From contig NZ_SADB01000018.1 of NCBI RefSeq assembly GCF_009669305.1, forward strand, positions 1 through 64,000: DNA of 64,000 nt. The letters run 5' to 3'. Source of the stretch: Ancylomarina sp. 16SWW S1-10-2. Its GTDB lineage: Bacteria; Bacteroidota; Bacteroidia; Bacteroidales; Marinifilaceae. The notes below the pieces were generated by a model. It saw only the letters and a list, made by a program, of their open reading frames with translations. It had not been told where the DNA came from and ran no database searches. How positions within the stretch are numbered: position 1 is the first letter of the stretch; the number at the start of each line of letters is the position of its first letter. The position numbers and the translations under genes were made by a program. Below, piece by piece: positions 54,399 to 63,068 of the stretch.

Positions 54399-54575
54399 GT
54401 TCAGTTTTAAACGCTCTGTTAAATAAATGTAAGGTATGTGCGGCGGATCTTATAAGTGTTTGACTGTTAAGGGGTAATTTGTGTTTGTTATGGCGAAATA
54501 AATATTTTTTATGCACAATAGATTGGGCTTTATGGGAGGTTGATTCTTACCATGATATTTTTTTCGAATGAAAGC

Positions 54576-54605
54576 TTGTTTTTTAACTAAAGGAGACTAT
54601 TTTTG
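54576..54605 (+). promoter_or_regulatory. Promoter of the yitT-like gene
   Basis: TTG (54576-54578), 19 bases, TATTTTTG (54598-54605), both consensus. Leader of about 60 bases. Confidence 0.7.
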
Positions 54606-54673
54606 TCGCCGATTTCAAACATCACTAAGCATCTCAGATAATGGTATGTTTGGTAACTTAAACAACACTAAGA

Positions 54674-55579
54674 ATGGCTTTTATTACTAAAGAAAAATTT
54701 TTGTCAAACGAATGGCTTTCTACCTATGCCTACCTTGTTTTAGGTAGTATTATTTTCGCTGTTTCGGACATTTTATTTGTAGTTCCTTACAAATTAGCGC
54801 CAGGAGGCGTTTATGGTATTGCAACAGTTTTAAACACATTGTTTAGCTGGAAAATTAGTTATTGTACTTTTGCAATGGAGATTCCATTGGTCATTATAGG
54901 TACAATCATTTTAGGACCTCGATTTGGGGTTAAAACAATTGTTAGTATTGCAATAATTCTAATGACTGTATGGATTATGGAAACGTTCGTTTCTGTTGGT
55001 TATCCCAAAGTTATTCTTGATCCAATGTTGAATACAATTGTTGCTGGTGTATTTTATGGTATTGCTATTGGGCTTGTATTTAAGTCACGCGCAACTTCTG
55101 GTGGTTCTGATATTGTTGCTATGATTTTAGCAAAGTATACCAAGCTATCATTGGGTAAATTGGTTATGATTGTTGATGGTATTATCGTACTTTTTACTCT
55201 TATTCAGCCTACAGAAACAGGTGCAATTGGATGGGAGTTTGCAATTTATTCATTGATCATTATTTATATCGAAGGTAAAATTATCGATATGGTTGTAAGT
55301 GGAGCAAGCTACCATAAAACGGTGATGATTGTTTCTGATCATTATGAGACTATTGCTCGTAAAATTAATAATGACTTGATGCGTGGTGCTACTATTCTTA
55401 CTGGAACAGGAGCTTACTCAGGACAAGACAGAAAAATGGTTTATTCTGTGATGAGTCGTAGAGAACTTGAAATTCTTAAGTTGTTTATAAAGGAAGTTGA
55501 TCCTGAGGCTTTTGTTAATGTTACAGAAGCCAATGAGATTATTGGTAAAGGATTTCAGTCTTTAAACGAGACGGAGTAA
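54674..55579 (+). CDS. YitT family membrane protein (DUF161/DUF2179)
   Basis: 301 residues: five or six membrane helices over about 15-205 (with APGGVYGIATVLN and RATSGGSDIVAMILAKYTKLSLGK, typical YitT blocks), then a soluble C-terminal DUF2179 ferredoxin-like domain (about 220-295; GATILTGTGAYSGQDRKMVYSVMSRREL). Function unknown; the C-terminal fold suggests ligand sensing. Monocistronic with its own promoter and terminator. Confidence 0.93.
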   Translation: MAFITKEKFLSNEWLSTYAYLVLGSIIFAVSDILFVVPYKLAPGGVYGIATVLNTLFSWKISYCTFAMEIPLVIIGTIILGPRFGVKTIVSIAIILMTVWIMETFVSVGYPKVILDPMLNTIVAGVFYGIAIGLVFKSRATSGGSDIVAMILAKYTKLSLGKLVMIVDGIIVLFTLIQPTETGAIGWEFAIYSLIIIYIEGKIIDMVVSGASYHKTVMIVSDHYETIARKINNDLMRGATILTGTGAYSGQDRKMVYSVMSRRELEILKLFIKEVDPEAFVNVTEANEIIGKGFQSLNETE

Positions 55580-55602
55580 TTTATTACAATATAATATAGA
55601 AG

Positions 55603-55632
55603 AAATGGCGACCCTTATGGTCGCCATTTTTA
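55603..55632. terminator. Two-way terminator between the yitT-like gene and trpB
   Basis: AAATGGCGACC pairs with GGTCGCCATTT around CTTAT, T run on the right. Confidence 0.9.
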
Positions 55633-55649
55633 GTGTCTTCTTAAGTAGA

Positions 55650-56867
55650 CTATTTTTTGTCTTCAGGAAAACCATAATTTTCCAATATATAATCAAGGTC
55701 TTTATCACCTCTACCACTTAGGTTAACAAGTATTGATTGTTTCGGATTCGCTTTAGCTAGTTTAACAGCATAAGCAACTGCGTGAGCCGATTCAAGTGCA
55801 GGAATAATACCTTCCAATCGACTTAGTTCAAAAAAGGAATCGATACATTCTTGATCATCAATATAATGATATTCAGCCTTTGCCATATCTTTAAGCATTG
55901 AGTGTTCTGGACCAACACCAGGATAATCTAATCCACTAGCTATAGAATAAACAGGAGCCGGTTCTCCTTTTTCATCTTGTAAAAGATAACATTTAAAGCC
56001 ATGAATAATTCCAGGTTTGCCTAATGATAAGGTCGCAGCATGTTCTCCTACTTTGTCTATACCACGACCAGCAGGTTCAACGCCATGCAGCTTAGTGTCT
56101 GGATCATCTAAAAAGGCTGAGAATATACCCATGGCATTACTACCACCACCTACACAAGCAACAACATTGTCTGGTAATTCACCGGTCATTTCTTGAAACT
56201 GGTCGCGAGCTTCAATTCCCACAACACGTTGAAAATCTCGAACCATCATTGGAAATGGGTGAGGACCAACAACAGAACCGATACAATAAATTGTATTGAC
56301 AGGGTCTTTTAAGTAGGCTTGGAAAGCCGAATCGACAGCTTCCTTAAGTGTTTTTAATCCGTGAGTTACGGGTACAATAGTTGCCCCAAGTATTTTCATA
56401 CGCAACACATTGGGTTGTTGTTTAGCGATATCAACTTCACCCATGTGAATCTCACATTCTAAACCAAAGTAAGCAGCTGCTGTAGCTAGTGCAACACCGT
56501 GCTGACCAGCTCCAGTCTCAGCAATAAGCTTCTTTTTACCCATATATTTAGCCAATAAAGCTTCTCCCATGCAGTGGTTTAATTTATGGGCTCCAGAATG
56601 GTTAAGATCTTCACGTTTTAGGTAAATACGTCCGCCATATTTTTCTGATAAACGGTTACAGTAATATACAGGAGTTGGACGTCCCTGGAAGTGTTTACGA
56701 ATGCTTCGTAGTTCCGAAATGAATTTATGAGATTTACTGATAGAATAATAAGCCTCATTAATTCGGTTCATTTCTTCTTCTAGCACAGGAGGGATAAAGC
56801 TTCCGCCGAATTCTCCGAAATAACCTTTTTCGTTTGGGTAATTTTTAAAATAATCTTTTAATGCCAT
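55650..56867 (-). CDS. trpB: Tryptophan synthase beta chain, solitary
   Basis: Joins indole and serine to tryptophan using PLP. 405 residues; the cofactor lysine is K95 in [10 protein letters not shown] (usual HTGAHKIN). [13 protein letters not shown]-type block ([17 protein letters not shown]) and [10 protein letters not shown] phosphate loop are intact, so it belongs to the TrpB1 type. No trpA or other trp gene is next to it; the gene is alone behind a Trp-Trp leader peptide and attenuator, so it is controlled by tryptophan supply on its own. It may work with a TrpA encoded elsewhere or salvage free indole. Confidence 0.95.
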   Translation of the reverse strand: MALKDYFKNYPNEKGYFGEFGGSFIPPVLEEEMNRINEAYYSISKSHKFISELRSIRKHFQGRPTPVYYCNRLSEKYGGRIYLKREDLNHSGAHKLNHCMGEALLAKYMGKKKLIAETGAGQHGVALATAAAYFGLECEIHMGEVDIAKQQPNVLRMKILGATIVPVTHGLKTLKEAVDSAFQAYLKDPVNTIYCIGSVVGPHPFPMMVRDFQRVVGIEARDQFQEMTGELPDNVVACVGGGSNAMGIFSAFLDDPDTKLHGVEPAGRGIDKVGEHAATLSLGKPGIIHGFKCYLLQDEKGEPAPVYSIASGLDYPGVGPEHSMLKDMAKAEYHYIDDQECIDSFFELSRLEGIIPALESAHAVAYAVKLAKANPKQSILVNLSGRGDKDLDYILENYGFPEDKK

Positions 56868-56912
56868 TGTATTTTGGTTTTATAATTAGTTTTCTACGAT
56901 TTTTAACAAAAA

Positions 56913-56939
56913 AAAAGACCTGCGAGAAGCAGATCTTTT
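56913..56939 (-). terminator. trpB attenuator terminator
   Basis: On the minus strand AAAAGATCTGC pairs with GCAGGTCTTTT (one T-G pair) around TTCTC and runs into a T tract. It lies between the leader-peptide stop (56964) and the trpB ATG (56867). The loop with its flanks (CTTCTCG, 56929-56923) is exactly complementary to CGAGAAG (56976-56970) in the leader, giving a 7-base antiterminator pairing. Confidence 0.9.
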
Positions 56940-56963
56940 AGTATATGAATTATGTGCATATGA

Positions 56964-57032
56964 CTAGTCCTTCTCGATATGATTTATTGAGAAGTTCCAC
57001 CAATATTTATTTTGTGACATATTTGTTTTCAT
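56964..57032 (-). CDS. trpL: trpB leader peptide with Trp-Trp
   Basis: A 22-residue frame, MKTNMSQNKYWWNFSINHIE followed by KD, then TAG. Two adjacent TGG codons (57002-56997) are the stall site. Immediately after them comes CTTCTC (56994-56989), which can pair with GAGAAG (56975-56970) to protect it; a ribosome stalled on the Trp codons would cover the first segment and free the second to pair with the terminator loop. The leader name is by function only. Confidence 0.88.
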   Translation of the reverse strand: MKTNMSQNKYWWNFSINHIEKD

Positions 57033-57115
57033 GCTGTAATGTTATACTTAATTTTTATTTAAACCAAATTTCGGATTAAAAAACTTGAATTACTGATTGA
57101 CTTTTTGGGAACACA

Positions 57116-57134
57116 CTAGCATTTCGGATGCTAG
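57116..57134. repeat. Hairpin CTAGCAT-TTCGG-ATGCTAG
   Basis: A perfect seven-base stem closing on a TTCGG loop, upstream of the trpB leader. No T run. It may be an operator or the end of an unknown transcript. Confidence 0.4.
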
Positions 57135-57581
57135 GGATATTCAAAATTGTAAATAGTTTTAAATAGTTGTATGTGAGCTTGTAATGGGATGTTGTATAGT
57201 CTTAATTATGTTGCTGAAAATGGGTGTGAAAAATGATCATTAAAAATAGCATCTAGGTCAATTGTGTGATTCGTTAATTTAGACTTCGAAATTGACTGTT
57301 ATTTAGAGGTGCAAGAGAGTCATATGGTTTGTTTTATAAGGCCAATTTAATAATGCAGTGTATAATTTTCGTTCTGAAAAGGTAGTTTAAAAATCTTGAT
57401 GATGTTATATAATTTCTCACAACTTTTTGTTCATATTAATTCTCCCTAATAAACCATGCAAATTTCATTGTAGTTTAACTTCTTTTTTTGTTAAATGATT
57501 CTCATTGACAAGAGAAGAGTGTTTTTGTCATCAGAATATTGTACATATAATTTCATCTGTCTATTATTTAGAAAGCTTTTG
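57135..57581. other. Long intergenic stretch between trp leader and map
   Basis: About 450 bases without a convincing gene. AATGA-TTC-TCATT (57494-57506) is a perfect short palindrome faintly like a Fur site. No repeat, hairpin terminator or tRNA-like structure was found. Confidence 0.4.
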
Positions 57582-57613
57582 TTTGCATAATTAGTAATCA
57601 TTGCAGACCTTTG
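57582..57613 (+). promoter_or_regulatory. Promoter of map
   Basis: TTTG (57582-57585), 20 bases, GACCTTTG (57606-57613), one mismatch to TAnnTTTG, the same G-for-T variant seen before thr and nadA. Leader of about 80 bases. Confidence 0.55.
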
Positions 57614-57701
57614 GTTGTTCTTTTATTAGGAGCTGTTTAGAAATTAAATTAAGAACAATTCTATTAATATATGCAGCTCTAATTTATAGATTTACAATTA
57701 C

Positions 57702-58481
57702 ATGGACGAAATAATTATTAAAACAGCAGAGCAAATTGAGGGTATTAGAAAAAGTTCTCAGTTGGCTGGAAATACTCTTAAATTTATTAGCGATTATGTG
57801 AAGGAAGGTGTTAATACACTTTATCTTGATAATTTAATCGAAGAATATATGCGTGATAATGGGGCAATTCCAGCAACATTAGGTTATCATGGTTATCCAA
57901 AATCAAGTTGCATCTCTTTAAACGAAGTGATTTGTCATGGTATTCCAGACGCTAAAACTATTTTAAAAAATGGTGATATTTTAAACATCGATGTAACAAC
58001 TATTCTTGATGGTTATTTTGGTGATACAAGTACTATGTTTACCATTGGTGATGTTTCAGATCAAGCAGCTAAATTGGTTGAAGATACTGAGCATGCTTTA
58101 TATTTAGGTATTGAGCAGGTAAAGCCTGATAACTACTTTGGAAATATTGGTTTCGCTATTGGTCGTTTTGCTAAGGCAAAAAAATATGGTGTTGTTTATG
58201 AGTTTTGTGGTCATGGTGTTGGCATAGAATTTCACGAAGAACCACAGGTGGAGCATATTTCTCATCGTAATTCTGGCGATATAATGAAACCAGGTATGAT
58301 TTTTACTATTGAGCCTATGATTAATTTGGGTAAAGCACGTGCTGTAATCGATAAGAAAGATGGTTGGACAGCACGTACTATTGATAAAAAAATATCAGCT
58401 CAGTTTGAGCATACCATTTTGGTTACCAAAGATGGTTATGAGATTCTTAGCGATGTGGGAGAGTACGATATTTTTAGATAA
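57702..58481 (+). CDS. map: Methionine aminopeptidase, type I
   Basis: Removes the initiator Met from new proteins. 259 residues. Metal ligands D97, D108, H171, E204 and E236 and the substrate-contacting H79 (EVICHGIP) are all at their family positions; FCGHGVGIEFHEEPQV is the type I block. No zinc-finger or N-terminal extension. Not within the ribosomal protein operon where map often sits, but alone, followed by ispD. Confidence 0.97.
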   Translation: MDEIIIKTAEQIEGIRKSSQLAGNTLKFISDYVKEGVNTLYLDNLIEEYMRDNGAIPATLGYHGYPKSSCISLNEVICHGIPDAKTILKNGDILNIDVTTILDGYFGDTSTMFTIGDVSDQAAKLVEDTEHALYLGIEQVKPDNYFGNIGFAIGRFAKAKKYGVVYEFCGHGVGIEFHEEPQVEHISHRNSGDIMKPGMIFTIEPMINLGKARAVIDKKDGWTARTIDKKISAQFEHTILVTKDGYEILSDVGEYDIFR

Positions 58482-58527
58482 GTATTCAAGTTTAAAGTAC
58501 CTAAAGGATAAAGGTTAAAGTAAGATT

Positions 58528-58625
58528 TGTCTTTTGACTTTCTGATTTTTTGACTTTTAAAGACTTTTTGCCCTTTATTACTTTTATACCTTTTTACTCT
58601 TTAGATCTTTCGACTTTTTATACCT
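58528..58625 (+). repeat. Degenerate CTTTT-rich repeat tract
   Basis: About 98 bases of pyrimidine-rich sequence in which ACTTTT, CCTTT or TCTTT recurs every 8-11 bases. Just before it (58489-58521) a purine-rich stretch (AAAGGATAAAGGTTAAAG) is roughly complementary, so the spacer between map and ispD could fold back on itself. Likely the result of replication slippage. Confidence 0.6.
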
Positions 58626-58635
58626 TAATAGATAT

Positions 58636-59325
58636 ATGAAAAATGTAGCCGTTATTCTTGCGGGTGGTACGGGCAAACGTATGGGAGCTTATTTGCCAAA
58701 GCAATTTCTTAAGATAGCTGGTAAATCGATTATTGAGCATAGTATAACTATTTTCGAGAAGCATGAAGGCGTCGATGAGATTTGTGTGGTTATTCATTCG
58801 AATTTTATTGCTGATGTGGAACGTATTGTTAGCGCAGCAGGTTTTAAAAAGGTAAACAAAATTCTGTGTGGCGGCAGGGAAAGGAGCGATTCTAGTTTAG
58901 CAGCTATTTTGGCTTACGAAAATGAGCAAGATGTGAATTTAATTTTTCACGATGCTGTTCGTCCTTTTGTTAATCAAAGTATTATCGACGATGTTGTAGC
59001 TGGTTTATCTGCTGGAAATTCGGTTGCTGTTGCTATTCCAAGTACCGATACCATTTTTAAGTTGAATAATGAGAAATGTATTGAGTCAATTCCTCCTAGA
59101 GATCTTCTTTATAGAGCGCAGACGCCTCAGGCATTTTCATACAAGACTATAAAGAAAGCTTACGATTTAGCAATGAAAGATCCTGATTTTGAAGCAACTG
59201 ACGATTGTGGTGTGGTGTTGCGTTATCTGCCCGATGAAGCAATTCATATTGTTGAAGGAAATGAGAATAATATCAAGATTACTTTTGAACAAGACTTAGC
59301 TATAGGCGAAGACATAATTGTATAA
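58636..59325 (+). CDS. ispD: 2-C-methyl-D-erythritol 4-phosphate cytidylyltransferase
   Basis: Third step of the MEP isoprenoid pathway, making CDP-ME. 229 residues. ILAGGTGKRMGAYLPKQFLKIAGK (8-31) is the nucleotide-binding loop with the catalytic Arg and Lys; VFHDAVRPF-type block is here LIFHDAVRPFV, and TPQAF is present. Length is full. Its partner genes ispF and ispE are not adjacent. Ends at a strong terminator. Confidence 0.95.
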   Translation: MKNVAVILAGGTGKRMGAYLPKQFLKIAGKSIIEHSITIFEKHEGVDEICVVIHSNFIADVERIVSAAGFKKVNKILCGGRERSDSSLAAILAYENEQDVNLIFHDAVRPFVNQSIIDDVVAGLSAGNSVAVAIPSTDTIFKLNNEKCIESIPPRDLLYRAQTPQAFSYKTIKKAYDLAMKDPDFEATDDCGVVLRYLPDEAIHIVEGNENNIKITFEQDLAIGEDIIV

Positions 59326-59377
59326 GCTTAAATAGGTCATTTCATTTTAATTCATTTTATAAGATAGTTTTTGACAT

Positions 59378-59418
59378 AAAAATGTCCCTCTAGAATACGA
59401 ATTCTGAGGGACATTTTT
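59378..59418. terminator. Two-way terminator between ispD and the DUF4301 gene
   Basis: A 13-base stem (AAAAATGTCCCTC with GAGGGACATTTTT) plus inner AGAAT/ATTCT, between convergent genes. Confidence 0.9.
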
Positions 59419-59436
59419 GTATTTGAAATCTTCGTT

Positions 59437-60993
59437 TTAGTTTCTATGTTCTACACGGAGTAAATCGAAAATTGTTTTAACGGGGTTGAATGTGATACTT
59501 GGAACCTCAATAAAAATCGTATTCCAATCGGACATAGCACCATTCCAAAGTCCAGGAAGTTCCATTGCTTTTAGAGGTGTTCCATTGTGCGATTTTCTAG
59601 AAATAAAACCTGTTTCAGGATCAATAAATTGAGTTAAGTCAAATTTCTTTCCTTTAAAGTTTTTAATACCACAGGCTAAATCAACAGGGTTGAAATGTGT
59701 TGATGCACTAAAAATATCAGATTGTTTTTTATCCTCTTGATCAATTTGCGAACTCTCAATTACTTGTAGAGATGATGAGTTATCTGAATTTTTCACCCAG
59801 AAAGGACCACCACCAGGTTCACCTTCGTTTTTAACCATACCGCAAACTCGAATTGGTCTGTTGAATTTATTAAACAAGTAAGTTTTGAGTTTGTCTAGGT
59901 CATCAGTCTTAAGGGTATTTGGTGCTTTAATACAAAGTATATTGGTGGCAAAATCAAGCATTTCATTTAGTTGATCTTTACTAAGCTCTAGTTTTTTGTT
60001 ATCTAGCAAAGCGATATAATCGAACATTTGCTTTTGGTATTTTAGTAAAACTCCGGCTAAGGCTTCTTTGTATGTATAAGTTGCGTCTTTTAGTCTATCA
60101 GGAACAACATTGTCGATATTTTTAATGAAAACAATATCAGCTTTTAGTTCGTTTAAGTTTTCGATAAGCGCACCATGTCCACCTGGTCTAAACAATAAGC
60201 TTTGGTTTACATCTCTGTATGGAACATTTTCCATATCAACAGCAATCGTATCGGTTGATGATTTTTGATATGAGAAGCTTACCTTTAATTTACCATCGTA
60301 TTTCTCTTCGAATGCAGATTTAGATTTTTTTAGCTTGCGAGCAAAAAGTTTTTTATGTTCTTCCGAAATAGTAAGGTGAAGCTGAGCTGTACCTTTATAA
60401 TTTTTAGCATAGTGTAATGCTTCTGCCAAATGTTCTTCGAAAGCTGTTCGTGTGTAATCAGGATATTTATGAAATCTGATTAACCCCTTTGGCTTGTTGC
60501 TGTAATTTAAGCCATTTTTATTAAGTAAGGTATTCAGTATTTCTTTGAAGTTGTTTTTCTCTATGAGTGTTTCGAGGTCTAAATCTTTTTTTTGTAAAGC
60601 AGCTCTTAGATCTACAAAAAAGGCAAAGTCTTCGATATCATCAAAGAATTTTTTCATTCCTTCAGGAGATTTATCACTCATGTAAGCTAGATAATCTTCT
60701 TCTGTTTCTTTATAGGTATTGAGAAAATCATAAAGTTTTTGAAACATTCGAGTAGCAGCACCTGATGCAGGAACAAATTTGATAATGGATAGTTTTTTTG
60801 GTCTGTTGAGAAAATAATCTCTATATGTATCTATTTCATTATCTTCAATTTTCATAATCCCGTCACTAATAGTGGCTGGGTTTACAAGTTTTACTTTAGG
60901 AAAACCTGTTTCGAAGTGTTTAACTTGTTCTTCGATTTTGGTTTTATTCATGCCTCTTTTTTTAATGAGGCTAAGATCTTTTTTTGAAAACAT
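59437..60993 (-). CDS. DUF4301 family protein, nucleotidyltransferase-like
   Basis: 518 residues from the ATG at 60993 (MFSKKDLSLIKKRG); an 11-residue upstream extension lacks support. A Bacteroidota family without assigned function. Visible marks recall UDP-sugar pyrophosphorylases: IKFVPASGAATRMF near residue 70 (in place of LAGGxGTRL), and later LLFRPGGHGALIENLNELKADIVFIKNIDNVVPD, comparable with the PxGHGD ... NIDN blocks. VCGMVKNEGEPGGGPFWV is another conserved-looking segment. So a sugar-nucleotide-forming or related transferase fold is likely, by inference only. Cytosolic. Confidence 0.75.
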   Translation of the reverse strand: MFSKKDLSLIKKRGMNKTKIEEQVKHFETGFPKVKLVNPATISDGIMKIEDNEIDTYRDYFLNRPKKLSIIKFVPASGAATRMFQKLYDFLNTYKETEEDYLAYMSDKSPEGMKKFFDDIEDFAFFVDLRAALQKKDLDLETLIEKNNFKEILNTLLNKNGLNYSNKPKGLIRFHKYPDYTRTAFEEHLAEALHYAKNYKGTAQLHLTISEEHKKLFARKLKKSKSAFEEKYDGKLKVSFSYQKSSTDTIAVDMENVPYRDVNQSLLFRPGGHGALIENLNELKADIVFIKNIDNVVPDRLKDATYTYKEALAGVLLKYQKQMFDYIALLDNKKLELSKDQLNEMLDFATNILCIKAPNTLKTDDLDKLKTYLFNKFNRPIRVCGMVKNEGEPGGGPFWVKNSDNSSSLQVIESSQIDQEDKKQSDIFSASTHFNPVDLACGIKNFKGKKFDLTQFIDPETGFISRKSHNGTPLKAMELPGLWNGAMSDWNTIFIEVPSITFNPVKTIFDLLRVEHRN

Positions 60994-61209
60994 GGTTTTA
61001 CTTTTTGTAAATTGTCTGAGAAGCAAGTTAAAAATTTGTTTTGTAATTAATCGAAATTTTGTTTATAATTTAGTTCGTTATCTATTATGAATATGTTAAT
61101 CATCACTAAACTAGTGATTTAAATTTATTGGTTAATAAAAGATTTATGTCTGTATATTTATAAATACTTGCTTGTATATAATGCTGATATTCGATTGACC
61201 ATATTGAAC

Positions 61210-61239
61210 TTGCACTATGCCCATAAGTTTGTACTTTTG
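61210..61239 (+). promoter_or_regulatory. Promoter of the YhcC-like gene
   Basis: TTG (61210-61212), 19 bases, TACTTTTG (61232-61239), both consensus. The transcript start near 61246 excludes the upstream extension of the reading frame and supports the ATG at 61259. Confidence 0.7.
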
Positions 61240-61258
61240 TGGCAAAGCAATAATAAAT

Positions 61259-62209
61259 ATGCAAACAAATATATACCCTTGGGGTCATAGTAAACGTTAC
61301 AACGATTTTCCTGGTTTTTTTAAGAAAAAATTTTCAGAACGTATTCAAAAAGTTACCATTGATGCGGGTTTTACCTGTCCCAATAGAGATGGAAGTAAGG
61401 GGACTGGTGGTTGCACCTATTGCAATAATAAAAGCTTTAATCCGGCCTATTGCTCACCAAAGGAATCTATAACCGAACAGATTGATAAGGGTATTCTGTT
61501 TTTCTCAAAAAAATATAAGACTCAAAAATACTTAGCTTATTTTCAGGCTTTTTCAAATACTTATGGGGAGCTTGAATTATTGAAACGTATATATGAAGAA
61601 GCACTTTCTCATGATAAGGTGGTTGGTCTTGTTATTGGAACCCGTCCCGATTGTATTTCGGAACCGATATTGGACTATCTGGAGACTTTGGCTAAGGATT
61701 ATTATATTGCGGTAGAGTATGGCGTTGAGTCTGCCAATAATGAAGCGCTTAATGCTATTAATCGAGGTCATTCGTACGAAGAAGCCGAAGCAAGTATTTT
61801 AGCTACGGCCAATAGAGGTATTCATATTGGTGCACATTTGGTAAACGGTTTACCTCACGATACGGTGGAAATGATGTTGGAGCATGCTATTAGATTATCC
61901 AACCTACCTATTGAAACACTTAAGTTGCATCAGTTGCAAGTCTTAAATCATACGGCAATGGCTAAGCAGTATGAGGAAGATCCTAATCAGTTTCATTTGT
62001 TCGAGTTGCAGGAATATATCGATTTTGTAATCGATGTAATGGAGCATATGAATCCTGAGGTAATGTTAGATCGTTTTGTAAATCAGGCGCCTCCTGGTTG
62101 GTTAATTGCACCAAAATGGGGTGTCAAAAATTTTGAATTTGTTGCAAAACTAGAAAAACAAATGGCCGAAAGAGATACTTGGCAAGGCCGTTTGTATAAA
62201 AAACCTTGA
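61259..62209 (+). CDS. TIGR01212 (YhcC) family radical SAM protein
   Basis: 316 residues from the ATG at 61259 (MQTNIYPWGHSKRYNDFP). The radical SAM cluster is in the unusual spacing CPNRDGSKGTGGCTYCNN: C-x11-C-x2-C, characteristic of this Elp3-like family. GTRPDCISEPILDYLETLA and VEYGVESANNEALNAINRGHSYEEA are typical core blocks. Substrate unknown; tRNA modification is the usual guess. Monocistronic. Confidence 0.92.
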   Translation: MQTNIYPWGHSKRYNDFPGFFKKKFSERIQKVTIDAGFTCPNRDGSKGTGGCTYCNNKSFNPAYCSPKESITEQIDKGILFFSKKYKTQKYLAYFQAFSNTYGELELLKRIYEEALSHDKVVGLVIGTRPDCISEPILDYLETLAKDYYIAVEYGVESANNEALNAINRGHSYEEAEASILATANRGIHIGAHLVNGLPHDTVEMMLEHAIRLSNLPIETLKLHQLQVLNHTAMAKQYEEDPNQFHLFELQEYIDFVIDVMEHMNPEVMLDRFVNQAPPGWLIAPKWGVKNFEFVAKLEKQMAERDTWQGRLYKKP

Positions 62210-62251
62210 CTAATTTATGAGGAGATTAAGAAGTAACTAATTTGTTATAAA

Positions 62252-62977
62252 TTATTTTATAGTTTTTAAAATATTGGCTGCCTTAGGGTAGCCTAATTTT
62301 TTTGCATATTCTAAATTAGCTTTTGCCAATTTAATATCTTTAAGGTTATAGTAATCTACACCTCTTGCATATATGGCTTGTTTGAATGTTTTATCCAATT
62401 TAATTGCCTTACTATAAGATTGAATGGCTTCCTTGTATTTTTCTAAGCAATCTAAAGCCACACCCTTATTATAATAAACACCCGTAACATTCAGACCATT
62501 CTTAATTGCCTTATCGTATTCTTTTATAGCTTCATCAAACTTACCCGTATAGTATAATGATATGCCTTTGTAATGGGTTGCTTTTAAATGTTTAGGATTA
62601 TGTTTTAGTATTTGATCGTAATCATTAATGGCTTTATCGTATTTTCCAAGATTTTCGTAAATAATAGCTCGATTTAAAAAGACTTCTTCAGAATAAGCTT
62701 GTGTCTTAATAAGGTGATTAAGATCTTTAAGAGCACTTTTGTTTTTTGATAAAAAAGAGTTTGCAATAGCACGGTTGAAATAGGCAGGCATAAAATTTTC
62801 ATCTAAGCTTAATATCTCGGTAAAAACGTGATTAGCTTCCTTAAATCTTTTTTGTTCAAAAAAACTCATTCCTTTCTTATTAAGCTTTTCAATTTTCATC
62901 TGTGTACAAGATGAAAGACTCAATGCAAAAAGCAGAACAAAACTAATGGATTTTAATCCTTTAAAAACAATAGCCAT
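62252..62977 (-). CDS. TPR-repeat lipoprotein
   Basis: 241 residues. Lipoprotein signal with lipobox LSLSSC (C24), then about six tetratricopeptide repeats from residue 30 to the end (for example AINDYDQILKHNPKHLKATHYKGISLYYTGKFDEAIKEYDKAI). Outer-membrane-anchored protein-interaction scaffold of unknown partner. It lies 91 bases downstream of ygiQ and in the same direction, so could share its transcript. Confidence 0.9.
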   Translation of the reverse strand: MAIVFKGLKSISFVLLFALSLSSCTQMKIEKLNKKGMSFFEQKRFKEANHVFTEILSLDENFMPAYFNRAIANSFLSKNKSALKDLNHLIKTQAYSEEVFLNRAIIYENLGKYDKAINDYDQILKHNPKHLKATHYKGISLYYTGKFDEAIKEYDKAIKNGLNVTGVYYNKGVALDCLEKYKEAIQSYSKAIKLDKTFKQAIYARGVDYYNLKDIKLAKANLEYAKKLGYPKAANILKTIK

Positions 62978-63068
62978 ATAGAGGAATTATAAATTTTGAA
63001 CTAATGTATATAATATCAGCAAAATTTAAAAGGATTTTGCTGATATATATTGTAAATAAAAAATGCGA

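Noticed and set aside
57494-57506. Fur-box-like palindrome AATGATTCTCATT
   Set aside because: Only 13 bases and short of the usual 19-base Fur consensus; no iron gene is adjacent.
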